The notes below the pieces were generated by a model that had not been told where the DNA came from, searched no databases, and saw only the letters and a program-made list of their open reading frames with translations. 40,286 nucleotides of DNA. Origin: Clostridia bacterium. Its GTDB lineage: Bacteria; Bacillota; Clostridia; Christensenellales; Borkfalkiaceae. Each line of letters opens with the position of its first letter. The stretch's first letter is position 1. The stretch covers positions 1 to 40,286 of the forward strand of contig JAFTSI010000041.1 of NCBI GenBank assembly GCA_017467345.1, written 5' to 3'. The position numbers and the translations under genes were made by a program. Positions 1 through 7,005 of the stretch are shown here, piece after piece.

Positions 1-320
1 AAATAAAGGTCGTTTGCTTTATCGGGGTATTCGGCATCTAAAAAATCGGGGCGATTGCCGTGAGTGGCGTTAGCATAGAGTGTGAACTGCGAAACTAAGA
101 GTATTTCGCCACCGATATCGGTTATTGATTTATTGATTTTGCCGTTTTCATCTTCAAAAATGCGGAGGTTTGGCAGTTTTTTAACGAAAAACTCTGCATT
201 TTCCTTTTCGTCGCCTTTTTTTACGCCAAGGTATACCACTAAACCCTTGCCTATTTCGCTAATTAAATTGCCATCTACTTTTAGGTTGGCATCTAAAACG
301 CGTTGAACTACTGCTTTCAT
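1..320 (-). CDS. dtd: D-aminoacyl-tRNA deacylase (partial, C-terminus outside window)
   Basis: The reverse strand from the ATG at 320 reads MKAVVQRVLDANLKVDG and runs open off the left edge, giving about 106 residues of a family that is normally near 150. The motif SQFTLYA, at about residues 77-83, is the conserved active-site segment of Dtd, which removes D-amino acids and misplaced glycine from tRNA in the cytoplasm. The second conserved block (the GPVT motif) would lie beyond the edge and cannot be checked. A ribosome binding site AAAGGACA lies 7 bases before the ATG. The gene is divergent from nrdG. In many Firmicutes dtd follows relA, but that neighbour is not visible here. Confidence 0.9.
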   Translation of the reverse strand, partial: MKAVVQRVLDANLKVDGNLISEIGKGLVVYLGVKKGDEKENAEFFVKKLPNLRIFEDENGKINKSITDIGGEILLVSQFTLYANATHGNRPDFLDAEYPDKANDLY

Positions 321-372
321 TTATTTTGTCCTTTAATTTTTATCCTTTTAAATATACCATATTTAACTGGGT

Positions 373-401
373 TTGACAAGCATTAAAAAAGTGTATATAA
401 T
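373..401 (+). promoter_or_regulatory. Consensus sigma-A promoter for nrdG
   Basis: TTGACA (373-378) and TATAAT (396-401) are both perfect and separated by 17 bp. Transcription would start near 408, giving a leader of about 40 bases before the nrdG ATG at 448. Confidence 0.8.
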
Positions 402-447
402 AAAAGCAATAAACGAACTTTTACTAAACTATTGATAAGGATTTGAT

Positions 448-1143
448 ATGGATATTTTTGGATTAGAAAAACTTTCGCTTGTGGATTATGATGGAAAGGT
501 TTCGGCAACACTTTTTACTGCTACTTGTAATTTTAGGTGTGGGTTTTGCCACAATTCTGCGTTAGTTTTAGATACTAATGCCCTTACCCCTATGAGCCAA
601 GATGAAATATTTTCTTACCTTACTAAAAGGTTTGGTATTTTAGACGGGGTTTGCGTTTCTGGTGGAGAACCTACTTTGCAAAAAGACTTGCCAGAGTTTA
701 TTGAAAAAATTAAAAAAATAGGATACTCTGTTAAACTTGATAGCAACGGCACTAACCCCGATATGATTAAACTCTTAAAAGAAAACGGGCTTGTTGATTA
801 TTTTGCTATTGACATTAAAAACTGCCGTGAAAAATACCCTGAAATTATTGGAATTAAGGGCTTTAACACCGAAAAAGTTGAAAAAACGGTGGATTATTTA
901 ATTACTAACTGCACCGATTATGAGTTTAGAACTACACTTATAAACGAATACCACGGCATAGAAGAAATGAAAAAGATTGCAGAGTGGATTAAGGGCGCAA
1001 GCAAATATTGCTTGCAACAATTTAAGGAAAGCGAAAATTGTATTGATGCTACTTCCCTATCAAAAGTTAGTGAAGAAAAGGCAAAAGAGTTTTTAGAAAT
1101 TGTTTCGCCTTTCGTTAAAAAAGCAATTTTAAGAGGTTATTAA
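448..1143 (+). CDS. nrdG: Anaerobic ribonucleoside-triphosphate reductase activating protein (radical SAM)
   Basis: The 231-residue product has the radical-SAM cluster motif CNFRCGFC (Cys27, Cys31, Cys34) followed by SGGEPTLQ, typical of the activase that uses a 4Fe-4S cluster and S-adenosylmethionine to place a glycyl radical on NrdD. The N-terminal MDIFGLEKLSLVDYDGK is characteristic of the longer clostridial form (TIGR02495-like) rather than the short E. coli form of about 155 residues. An AAGGA ribosome binding site precedes the ATG. Its presumed substrate, NrdD, is encoded 1 kb away on the opposite strand, and the two transcription units converge on a shared hairpin. The assignment rests on motif and context; pyruvate formate-lyase activase is the main alternative. 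Confidence 0.9.
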   Translation: MDIFGLEKLSLVDYDGKVSATLFTATCNFRCGFCHNSALVLDTNALTPMSQDEIFSYLTKRFGILDGVCVSGGEPTLQKDLPEFIEKIKKIGYSVKLDSNGTNPDMIKLLKENGLVDYFAIDIKNCREKYPEIIGIKGFNTEKVEKTVDYLITNCTDYEFRTTLINEYHGIEEMKKIAEWIKGASKYCLQQFKESENCIDATSLSKVSEEKAKEFLEIVSPFVKKAILRGY

Positions 1144-1160
1144 AATCAACTTTAAAATTA

Positions 1161-1188
1161 AAAACGCACCGAATTCGGTGCGTTTTTT
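1161..1188. terminator. Bidirectional terminator between nrdG and trxB
   Basis: The perfect palindrome ACGCACCGAATTCGGTGCGT is flanked by A and T runs, so it can end transcription of nrdG on the plus strand and of trxB on the minus strand. Confidence 0.85.
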
Positions 1189-1198
1189 GTTTTGTTTA

Positions 1199-2110
1199 TT
1201 AGTTTAAACTTTCTAAATAGATTGATGCGTTGGTTGCTGCAATAGCACCGTCGGCAACGGCTGTTGATACTTGGCGAATTGCCTTTGTTCTGCAATCGCC
1301 TGCCACGAACAAGCCTTCGGTTTTGGTTTTGCAACTTTCGTCGGCTACAATATAGCCATCTTTATCAATGTCAACTAAATTGCTAAATACTTTGCAATCG
1401 GGAACTTGACCTATTGCCACGAATACCGCAGGAATTTCGTGAGTTTTGATATTGCCATCGGCATCTTTATATTCTATTGCTTTAAGTTCATCTTCCCCTA
1501 TAAAGTCAATTACACTGGTGTTGGGGCGAACTTCAACATTTTCTTTAGCGCGCATTGCTTTAATGAGCATTTGGTCGCCAAAAAACTTATCAAAAAGGGT
1601 ATATACATATACCTTCTTGCAATAACTTGATAAAAGCAAGGTATATTGAAGTGCCGTGTTGGCATCACCTATAACAACAACTTCTTTGCCTTTATAGAAA
1701 GCGCCATCACAAATAGCGCAGTAGTAAACACCCTTACCAACTAAATCATCACGATTTGATTTGGTGCGTAGGTGCTTATGCTTAACACCTGCGGCGATTA
1801 TTACAGTTTTAGATTGATATGCGTTGTATTCTGTTTTGACATTAAAAATGCCGTCAACCTTTTCAACACCTACTACCTTTTCTATTTCTACTTGTGCGCC
1901 GTGGTGAATAATTTGTTCAAAAAGGTTAGATGCAAATTGTTCGCCACTAATTTCTTTTATAGATGGAAAGTTTTCTAATCTTGGGCTTGTTGCAATTTGA
2001 CCACCAAGGCTTTCACTTTCTAACACTAAAACAGATTTTCCGTTTCTTAAAGCGTAGAGTGCGGAGGTCATACCTGCCGCACCTGCGCCTATAACTATTA
2101 AGTCATACAT
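1199..2110 (-). CDS. trxB: Thioredoxin reductase-like flavoprotein with altered NADPH site
   Basis: 303 residues, close to the usual 310. The FAD-binding motif GAGAAG is at residues 8-13, the redox-active CAIC at 131-134, and the C-terminal FAD motif VAGDCR near 270. Where standard TrxB has GGGDSA or GGGNTA this protein has GDANTA (148-153), and the HRRxxxR motif that binds the NADPH phosphate is replaced by TLFDKFF (171-177). Clostridial ferredoxin-linked flavin thioredoxin reductases are known to lack these motifs, so an electron donor other than NADPH is plausible (inference). The gene starts 5 bp after the nrdD stop, in the same operon, so its probable partner is the redoxin domain at the C-terminus of NrdD. 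Confidence 0.85.
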   Translation of the reverse strand: MYDLIVIGAGAAGMTSALYALRNGKSVLVLESESLGGQIATSPRLENFPSIKEISGEQFASNLFEQIIHHGAQVEIEKVVGVEKVDGIFNVKTEYNAYQSKTVIIAAGVKHKHLRTKSNRDDLVGKGVYYCAICDGAFYKGKEVVVIGDANTALQYTLLLSSYCKKVYVYTLFDKFFGDQMLIKAMRAKENVEVRPNTSVIDFIGEDELKAIEYKDADGNIKTHEIPAVFVAIGQVPDCKVFSNLVDIDKDGYIVADESCKTKTEGLFVAGDCRTKAIRQVSTAVADGAIAATNASIYLESLN

Positions 2111-2115
2111 AATTA

Positions 2116-4482
2116 TTATTTTACACTCTCTATATACTTTCTAATTTCGCTTGCATTATCGTAAGCATCAAATCCGTTGCCGTTTGGAACTAAAAGCGTG
2201 GGCGCTTTCTTTACGCCAAACTTAACTGCAGTTTCTGCGTTTTCTTCTGCATTGATTGCGGTGTATTTAACACCTGCTTTATCAAGCATCATTTTACTGG
2301 TGATGCAGTTTGGGCAACCGTTTCTGGTGAATAATACAGGGCCGTCAAGTTCTGCGGTGCAAGCGCATTCTTTTTTGCTTTCAGTAGCGCCTTCTTTTTT
2401 AGTAAGTTTAGAGTTTTCAATATCGTAAACCTTTCTTGCTGCAAACTCTGCACGCTTACCGTCGTTCCAGTTTTGAACAGGACGATAGTAGCCAGTTATA
2501 CGGCTATATACTTCCGTTTTCTTGCCACAAGTAGGACATTCGTATACTTCGCCTGCAATGTAGCCGTGGTCTGCACATACAGAGTAGGTTGGCGACATTG
2601 TGTAGTATGGAAGTTTGTAGTTTTCTGCAATCTTTCTAACAAGGTTTGCTGCTGCTTTCCAGTCGGGAAGTTTTTGACCAAGGAATGCGTGGAATACTGT
2701 GCCTGATGTGTAGAGAGTTTGCAAATCGTCTTGAATATCAAGTGCAGTAAAGATATCTTCGGTGTAGCCTACTGGTAAGTGTGAACTGTTGGTGTAGTAT
2801 GGAGTTTGGTCGTTATCACTTGCAGTAATGATATCGGGATATCTCTTCTTGTCGTGTTTTGCTAAACGGAAAGAAGTTGATTCTGCAGGCGTTGCTTCTA
2901 AGTTGTAAAGGTCGCCATAAAGTTCTTGATAATCACTAAGTTTATTTCTCATAAAGTTGAGCACATCTTTGGTGAAAGATTGCGCTTCCTTTTGAGTTAG
3001 GTCTTTCTTAATCCATTTTGCGTTTAAGCACGCTTCGTTCATACCTACTAAACCGATAGTTGAGAAGTGGTTGTTGAAAGTGCCTAAATATCTCTTGGTG
3101 TATGGATATAAGCCTGCTTCTAAAAGTTTGCTGATAGTATCGCGCTTAACTTTGAGTGAGCGTGCCGAAATGTCCATTAAACGAGCAAGCCTTTCGTAGA
3201 ATTCGTTTTCGTCTTTTGAAAGATATGCAATTCTTGGCATATTGATGGTTACAACACCTACTGAACCGGTGCTTTCACCACTACCGAAGAAACCACCAGA
3301 TTTTTTACGGAGTTCTCTTAAATCAAGCCTTAAACGACAGCACATTGAACGAACATCACTTGGTTCCATATCGCTATTGATATAGTTAGAGAAGTATGGA
3401 GTGCCGTATTTCGCAGTCATTTCAAACAAAAGTTTATTGTTTTCTGTTTCAGACCAGTCAAAATTGCTGGTGATTGAATAGGTTGGAATTGGGTATTGGA
3501 ATCCCCTACCATTTGCGTCGCCTTCAATCATAATTTCAATAAACGCTTTGTTTACCATTGCCATTTCTTTTTCGCAATCTTTATACTTGAAGTCAACTTC
3601 CTTTCCACCAACGATTGCGTTCATTTCTGCCAAGTCGTTTGGAACTACCCAGTCAAGAGTAATGTTGGTGAATGGTGCTTGTGTTCCCCATCTTGATGGA
3701 GTGTTTACACCGTAAATGAAAGATTGTATGCATTGTTTAACTTCTTTGTAAGATAGATTGTCAATTTTTACAAATGGTGCTAAATAGGTGTCAAAAGAAG
3801 AGAACGCTTGCGCACCTGCCCATTCGTTTTGCATTATTCCAAGGAAGTTTACCATTTGGTTGCAAAGAGTTGATAAGTGACCTGCGGGCGCGCTGGTGAT
3901 TTTTCCAGGAACACCGCCAAGACCTTCTTTAATGAGTTGCTTTAATGACCAACCTGCACAGTAGCCAGTAAGCATAGAAAGGTCGTGAATATGAATATCG
4001 GCATTTCTGTGTGCTTCGCCTATTTCATCATCATAGATTTCGCTGAGCCAGTAGTTTGCAGTTACTGCGCCAGAGTTTGATAAAATTAAGCCACCTACAG
4101 AGTATGTTACAGTTGAGTTTTCTTTAACACGCCAGTCAGCAACCTTTAAATAATCGTCAACTACCTTTTTGTAGTCTACAATAGTGCCTTGAATATTACG
4201 AACTTTTTCGCGTTGCTTTCTATATAAAATGTAACTTTTTGCAACATCTACATAGCCTGCTTGAATTAATACTACTTCTACACTATCTTGAATATCTTCA
4301 ACGGTGATAACGCCATCTTTGATTTTCTTTGAGAAGTCTGCCGCTACTCTTAAGCCTAACATATTCAAAATGTCGGCAGAGTAGTTGATTTGTTTCGCGT
4401 TGAAAGCCTTTGATAATGCCGTTGTGATTTTTGACATATCAAATTCAACTATTTTTCCATCCCTTTTCTTTACTTGAAACAT
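2116..4482 (-). CDS. nrdD: Anaerobic ribonucleoside-triphosphate reductase with fused glutaredoxin-like domain
   Basis: 788 residues from the ATG at 4482, chosen because AAGGAGAG lies just upstream; an in-frame ATG at 4524 adds 14 unlikely residues. Order of parts: ATP-cone about 1-95; glycyl-radical reductase core with a CysCys pair (381-382); zinc-type cysteines (636, 649, 652); the glycyl radical motif RITGYYRPVQNW with Gly664. This is followed by a short linker with CAC (706-708) and a glutaredoxin/NrdH-like domain with active site CPNC (723-726) and the cis-proline motif KKAPTLLVP. The enzyme makes deoxynucleotides under anoxia. E. coli NrdD takes electrons from formate, whereas a second class III subtype uses thioredoxin or NrdH; the fused redoxin argues for the second. 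It heads an operon with trxB and has candidate NrdR sites upstream. Confidence 0.95.
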   Translation of the reverse strand: MFQVKKRDGKIVEFDMSKITTALSKAFNAKQINYSADILNMLGLRVAADFSKKIKDGVITVEDIQDSVEVVLIQAGYVDVAKSYILYRKQREKVRNIQGTIVDYKKVVDDYLKVADWRVKENSTVTYSVGGLILSNSGAVTANYWLSEIYDDEIGEAHRNADIHIHDLSMLTGYCAGWSLKQLIKEGLGGVPGKITSAPAGHLSTLCNQMVNFLGIMQNEWAGAQAFSSFDTYLAPFVKIDNLSYKEVKQCIQSFIYGVNTPSRWGTQAPFTNITLDWVVPNDLAEMNAIVGGKEVDFKYKDCEKEMAMVNKAFIEIMIEGDANGRGFQYPIPTYSITSNFDWSETENNKLLFEMTAKYGTPYFSNYINSDMEPSDVRSMCCRLRLDLRELRKKSGGFFGSGESTGSVGVVTINMPRIAYLSKDENEFYERLARLMDISARSLKVKRDTISKLLEAGLYPYTKRYLGTFNNHFSTIGLVGMNEACLNAKWIKKDLTQKEAQSFTKDVLNFMRNKLSDYQELYGDLYNLEATPAESTSFRLAKHDKKRYPDIITASDNDQTPYYTNSSHLPVGYTEDIFTALDIQDDLQTLYTSGTVFHAFLGQKLPDWKAAANLVRKIAENYKLPYYTMSPTYSVCADHGYIAGEVYECPTCGKKTEVYSRITGYYRPVQNWNDGKRAEFAARKVYDIENSKLTKKEGATESKKECACTAELDGPVLFTRNGCPNCITSKMMLDKAGVKYTAINAEENAETAVKFGVKKAPTLLVPNGNGFDAYDNASEIRKYIESVK

Positions 4483-4525
4483 AATTTTTCTCTCCTTAAT
4501 TCGCTTATTTCTCTTTGGTAGCATT

Positions 4526-4554
4526 ACTATACCATATCATATTCGCCGTGTCAA
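4526..4554 (-). promoter_or_regulatory. Promoter of the nrdD-trxB operon
   Basis: On the minus strand TTGACA (4549-4554) and TATAGT (4526-4531) are separated by 17 bp, about 40 bp before the nrdD ATG. Confidence 0.75.
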
Positions 4555-4593
4555 CTAATTTATAGCACATTTTGTAAAATATTTTTTAACCCA

Positions 4594-4609
4594 CCACAAG
4601 ATATTGTGG
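4594..4609. promoter_or_regulatory. Candidate NrdR box
   Basis: CCACAAGATATTGTGG matches the NrdR consensus (acaCwAtATaTwGtgt) at 13 of 16 positions by eye. A much weaker second match lies about 32 bp closer to the promoter (4562-4577), the spacing expected for paired NrdR boxes. Both sit upstream of the nrdD promoter. NrdR itself is not in the window. Confidence 0.5.
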
Positions 4610-4617
4610 TTGAATAC

Positions 4618-4653
4618 ACAAAAAGCCTCTCACCAAAAAATGATGAGAGGCCT
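4618..4653 (-). terminator. Terminator of the small membrane-protein gene
   Basis: On the minus strand GCCTCTCA pairs with TGAGAGGC and is followed by TTTTTG, 36 bases after the stop of the 72-residue gene. Confidence 0.75.
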
Positions 4654-4688
4654 TTGTTTTTAGGTTTTCCCTTGTATTTCCCTATCAA

Positions 4689-4907
4689 TTAGAGGGGAAG
4701 AATACGAAGAATGCTGTGGCTTAAAATCATGAAGATTAAGTCAAGAATCCAAACGATGGTGAAACCGAATACAAGATGAACGATACCTGCTACGATTTTA
4801 CCTTCGGTGAAACGAGTGATTGCACCACAGATCCATGAGGTTACGGGAATGATAGCCAAAATAAGGCTTACAATCCACGACAAACCAAAATAGTCTTTCT
4901 TAGCCAT
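4689..4907 (-). CDS. Small two-helix membrane protein, function unknown
   Basis: 72 residues starting MAKKDYFGLSW at the ATG at 4907. A longer reading from 4922 is rejected because its ATG lies inside the ribosome binding site GGAGGG that serves 4907. Two hydrophobic stretches are visible, about residues 9-30 and 42-65, separated by a short polar loop with TEGK. No catalytic motif is seen. Small proteins of this shape are common in Clostridia but I cannot name the family. It has its own terminator, so it is a single-gene unit. Confidence 0.75.
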   Translation of the reverse strand: MAKKDYFGLSWIVSLILAIIPVTSWICGAITRFTEGKIVAGIVHLVFGFTIVWILDLIFMILSHSILRILPL

Positions 4908-5028
4908 TGATATACCCTCCAAAACAATTTATTTTTGTATTTATATGATACTACATTTTTTTCAATTTGTATATACTTTTTACAAAAAAAATTAAAAAAT
5001 TTTTTTGTTTTTTAGTAATAAAATTAAC

Positions 5029-5057
5029 TTGCTTTATTTAAATAATTATAATACAAT
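5029..5057 (+). promoter_or_regulatory. Promoter of tRNA-Ser
   Basis: TTGCTT (5029-5034) and TACAAT (5052-5057) have a 17-bp spacer and end 14 bases before the mature tRNA. Confidence 0.6.
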
Positions 5058-5071
5058 ATTTATGCTTTCAC

Positions 5072-5159
5072 GGAGAGGTGTCAGAGTGGTCTAATGTGCC
5101 CGCTTGGAAAGCGAGTATAGGGAAACCTATCGGAGGTTCAAATCCTCTCCTCTCCGCCA
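5072..5159 (+). tRNA. tRNA-Ser (anticodon GGA)
   Basis: An 88-nt class II tRNA: acceptor GGAGAGG pairs with CCTCTCC, discriminator G and an encoded CCA. The anticodon loop is TTGGAAA, giving GGA, which reads serine UCC and UCU. A long variable arm (around TATAGGGAAACCTAT) and the T-loop TTCAAAT fit tRNA-Ser. The 3' end is duplicated 195 bp downstream. Confidence 0.95.
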
Positions 5160-5194
5160 AATAAATAATCCCTGCCTTTTGGTAGGGATTTTTT
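5140..5194 (+). repeat. 55-bp direct repeat, copy 1 (tRNA-Ser 3' end plus terminator)
   Basis: This stretch covers the last 20 bases of the tRNA and its rho-independent terminator. It is repeated without mismatch at 5335-5389, an offset of 195 bp. A shorter inverted piece (15 bp) of the same tRNA end lies at 5215-5229. The pattern resembles the flanks of an element that integrated at a tRNA 3' end. Confidence 0.9.
5167..5194 (+). terminator. Terminator of tRNA-Ser
   Basis: AATCCCTGCC and GGTAGGGATT form a stem around TTTT, followed by a T run. Confidence 0.85.
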
Positions 5195-5214
5195 GTTTGG
5201 TTAGAAATGTAGTT

Positions 5215-5229
5215 AGGAGAGGATTTGAA
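5215..5229 (-). repeat. Inverted 15-bp copy of the tRNA-Ser 3' end
   Basis: AGGAGAGGATTTGAA is the exact reverse complement of 5138-5152 within the tRNA. Together with the direct copy it shows that the 140 bp between the two 55-bp repeats is built from tRNA-end sequence and a perfect 15-bp inverted repeat (5277-5291 with 5314-5328). No gene is visible in 5195-5334. Confidence 0.7.
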
Positions 5230-5276
5230 ACAGCGTTAAGAAAGGGTAGCCACCTACCGTTTTAGCGGTGACCGAA

Positions 5277-5328
5277 GTTTTTTGCAAGGCATTAGTTTGA
5301 GAGTTCCGTTTTTTGCCTTGCAAAAAAC
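5277..5328. repeat. Perfect 15-bp inverted repeat
   Basis: GTTTTTTGCAAGGCA (5277-5291) is the exact reverse complement of 5314-5328, with a 22-base loop. Fifteen bases (CGTTTTTTGCCTTGC) recur at 6322-6336, so this is a dispersed repeat family. Confidence 0.7.
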
Positions 5329-5334
5329 AAGAAA

Positions 5335-5389
5335 AAATCCTCTCCTCTCCGCCAAATAAATAATCCCTGCCTTTTGGTAGGGATTTTTT
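5335..5389 (+). repeat. 55-bp direct repeat, copy 2 (partial tRNA-Ser plus terminator)
   Basis: Identical to 5140-5194. It contains only the 3' part of the tRNA and so cannot be a functional tRNA gene. It carries a second copy of the terminator hairpin (5362-5389). Confidence 0.9.
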
Positions 5390-5463
5390 AGAAATAGATA
5401 TTAAAGCCAAGGAAGAAAGTATTAAATACTTAAAATTGAACTATTAGATTTAACCATCGTTTT

Positions 5464-5844
5464 TTATATCCAAGTTATCTTTAACAATTTTACAGTAATT
5501 TTACCTTGATAAGAGTCGCAATTTATGCTCACATTTTTACATTCATTTCCATTTAAATTGCCTGTCCATGAAACGGTATCTATATAATCACCATTTGAAT
5601 AAATGCCTATCTGAACAAAAACTGTATATACAGCTTCTGCTTCTCCTTTTCCTACAATTTCAAAACTCAATTCATTATAAGTTGAAACAATAAAATCTCC
5701 ACCACCTACTATAATAGAACTATTTGAATAATCGTACTCCTTTTCTTCGTACTCTAAATTTTTTATACTAAACAAACTATTAGAACATGCACATAATGTG
5801 CAAATTAAAAAAATTAGAAATAAAATTGCAATATTTCTTTTCAT
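5464..5844 (-). CDS. Small predicted lipoprotein, function unknown
   Basis: 126 residues from the ATG at 5844, selected over an upstream in-frame ATG (5949) because AAGGAAG lies just before it and because a signal peptide then begins at once: MKRNIAILFLIFL followed by the lipobox LCAC, lipid-modified cysteine about residue 19. The mature part of about 105 residues is polar, probably beta-rich, and has no motif I recognise. The longer start would place 35 extra residues across a hairpin terminator. Codon use is more AT-rich than in the neighbouring transporter genes, which with the adjacent tRNA-end repeats hints at an acquired segment (inference). Confidence 0.7.
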   Translation of the reverse strand: MKRNIAILFLIFLICTLCACSNSLFSIKNLEYEEKEYDYSNSSIIVGGGDFIVSTYNELSFEIVGKGEAEAVYTVFVQIGIYSNGDYIDTVSWTGNLNGNECKNVSINCDSYQGKITVKLLKITWI

Positions 5845-5931
5845 TGTATTTCTTCCTTTTTCTATTATTATACTAAAAATAACACATTTCTTTGATAAAG
5901 TCAAATTAATAAGTTTATTAGATAGCACAAC

Positions 5932-5957
5932 ATGATACTTCGGTATCATAATTTTTT
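5932..5957 (+). terminator. Plus-strand hairpin with TTCG tetraloop and T run
   Basis: ATGATAC-TTCG-GTATCAT is followed by AATTTTTTTA on the plus strand. No plus-strand gene precedes it apart from the tRNA region, so it may terminate read-through or a short RNA. The rest of 5845-6141 holds AT-rich promoter-like sequence and no other gene that I can see. Confidence 0.55.
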
Positions 5958-6141
5958 TATATAATTAAACATGTCAATTATTGACAAATGTTTGTGATAA
6001 AATATTTTATATTGACTATACAAAATTGGCAGTCTACTGACATGGTTTATGATATATAATATAAAAAATCAAATAGTAAAAAAGATGTCACTTTTAGGGC
6101 ATGGTTTTTATAATATAATAAAATGAAAGGAGGTGAAAGTA

Positions 6142-6306
6142 ATGCAAGAAAACATATATAAAAGCATATGCAAGTATTTTTTAGAGAACGGAAATAAGAA
6201 TATTAAAGATAGCGACAAGGAATTAATTAAAACTGCTATTGATGAAAGCAAAAGTATTAGCGAAATCGTTTATACTTCCTTAATGTCAGTTATATTGCTT
6301 GGTTAA
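6142..6306 (+). CDS. 54-residue ORF with near-perfect ribosome binding site, function unknown
   Basis: The ORF begins MQENIYKSICKYFLENG and ends SLMSVILLG before TAA at 6304. AAAGGAGGTGA lies 7 bases before the ATG and is nearly the exact complement of the 16S rRNA end, stronger than most genes here. The product has a polar, helix-prone body and a short hydrophobic C-terminus, with one cysteine at residue 10. Two similar AT-rich blocks with the words CATGGTTT and TATAAT occur upstream (6041-6062 and 6100-6118) and may hold the promoter. I do not recognise the family; it could be a regulator, toxin or leaderless peptide of the acquired segment. Confidence 0.6.
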   Translation: MQENIYKSICKYFLENGNKNIKDSDKELIKTAIDESKSISEIVYTSLMSVILLG

Positions 6307-6321
6307 TTCTTAATTAAATAT

Positions 6322-6380
6322 CGTTTTTTGCCTTGCGAAAGCAATGGCATATCATCACACAAAGTGATTATATCATTGCC
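6322..6380. repeat. Palindromic intergenic repeat (REP- or MITE-like)
   Basis: GCAATGGCATATCATCAC (6341-6358) pairs imperfectly with GTGATTATATCATTGC (6364-6379) around ACAAA. Immediately before it TTGC-GAAA-GCAA forms a tetraloop hairpin. The leading 15 bases are shared with 5307-5321. No coding sequence is visible between 6307 and 6502. Confidence 0.5.
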
Positions 6381-6440
6381 GTGATTTAATTTTTATTTTA
6401 ACTACTTACCCACGCCCTTATTTTTCTTTTGGTTTTTTAA

Positions 6441-6469
6441 TTGCTTTTTTGGGTGGGGTAAGTTATAAT
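6441..6469 (+). promoter_or_regulatory. Promoter of the membrane protein-SulP operon
   Basis: TTGCTT (6441-6446) and TATAAT (6464-6469) with a 17-bp spacer. The expected start near 6476 excludes the in-frame ATG at 6449 and supports the start at 6503. Confidence 0.7.
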
Positions 6470-6502
6470 GTGATTATATTAAAAACACTTAGGGGAAAAG
6501 TT

Positions 6503-6976
6503 ATGAAGTTTTTATCGTGGTTGTTTAGTTTTGGCGATAGGTATTACGAATTACAACAAAGTTATGAGAATAGCCGTTATCCGTTTTTTAGGTTTTTATT
6601 GTTAGTTATTACTGCTGCTTTACCTGCTTTAGCGCTTGAGGGGGCTATGGCGATTGGGTTTAGTGAGGCTTGGTTTGCTACAGTGCTTTTAATTATAATG
6701 TTCTTTATGCTTTTAGTTAAAACACCAAAAGATTTGTTTATTTTATCGTTAGTTGCGCTTAGCCACGGATTTTGGATTTTAGCAGATAGAAAAAAGCCTA
6801 AAACTGAACTTGAAGAAAACATTGAAGAATACACCGATAAAAAGAAAGAAAAAGTTAAATGGGAAAAAAACGAATCTAACCCTGTTTGGGATTTTTTGAT
6901 GGGAGTGCTTGGAATAATTTTAGCATTTGCGGCAATAGCCGTTCCATTTATTTTGTTTTTTGGAAGATTTCAATAA
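6503..6976 (+). CDS. Membrane protein of unknown function, upstream of SulP
   Basis: 157 residues starting MKFLSWLFSFGDRYYEL, preceded by AGGGGAAAA. Three to four hydrophobic segments are visible, two or three between about residues 29 and 95 and one at about 125-154, with a charged lysine/glutamate-rich segment (KKPKTELEENIEEYTDKKKEK) between. No catalytic motif is seen. It ends 29 bp before the SulP gene and both lie behind one promoter, so it may be an accessory to that transporter (inference). I do not recognise the family. Confidence 0.8.
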   Translation: MKFLSWLFSFGDRYYELQQSYENSRYPFFRFLLLVITAALPALALEGAMAIGFSEAWFATVLLIIMFFMLLVKTPKDLFILSLVALSHGFWILADRKKPKTELEENIEEYTDKKKEKVKWEKNESNPVWDFLMGVLGIILAFAAIAVPFILFFGRFQ

Positions 6977-7005
6977 AATACTAACTATACTTAAGGAAAA
7001 AGATT

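Noticed and set aside
4483..4524. NrdD start 14 codons upstream at 4524
   Set aside because: It lies at the predicted transcription start and has no ribosome binding site, while 4482 has AAGGAGAG.
4908..4922. Start of the small membrane protein at 4922
   Set aside because: That ATG forms part of the GGAGGG ribosome binding site for the start at 4907.
5335..5359. Second tRNA gene
   Set aside because: Only the 3' end of tRNA-Ser is present, without the D-arm and anticodon arm.
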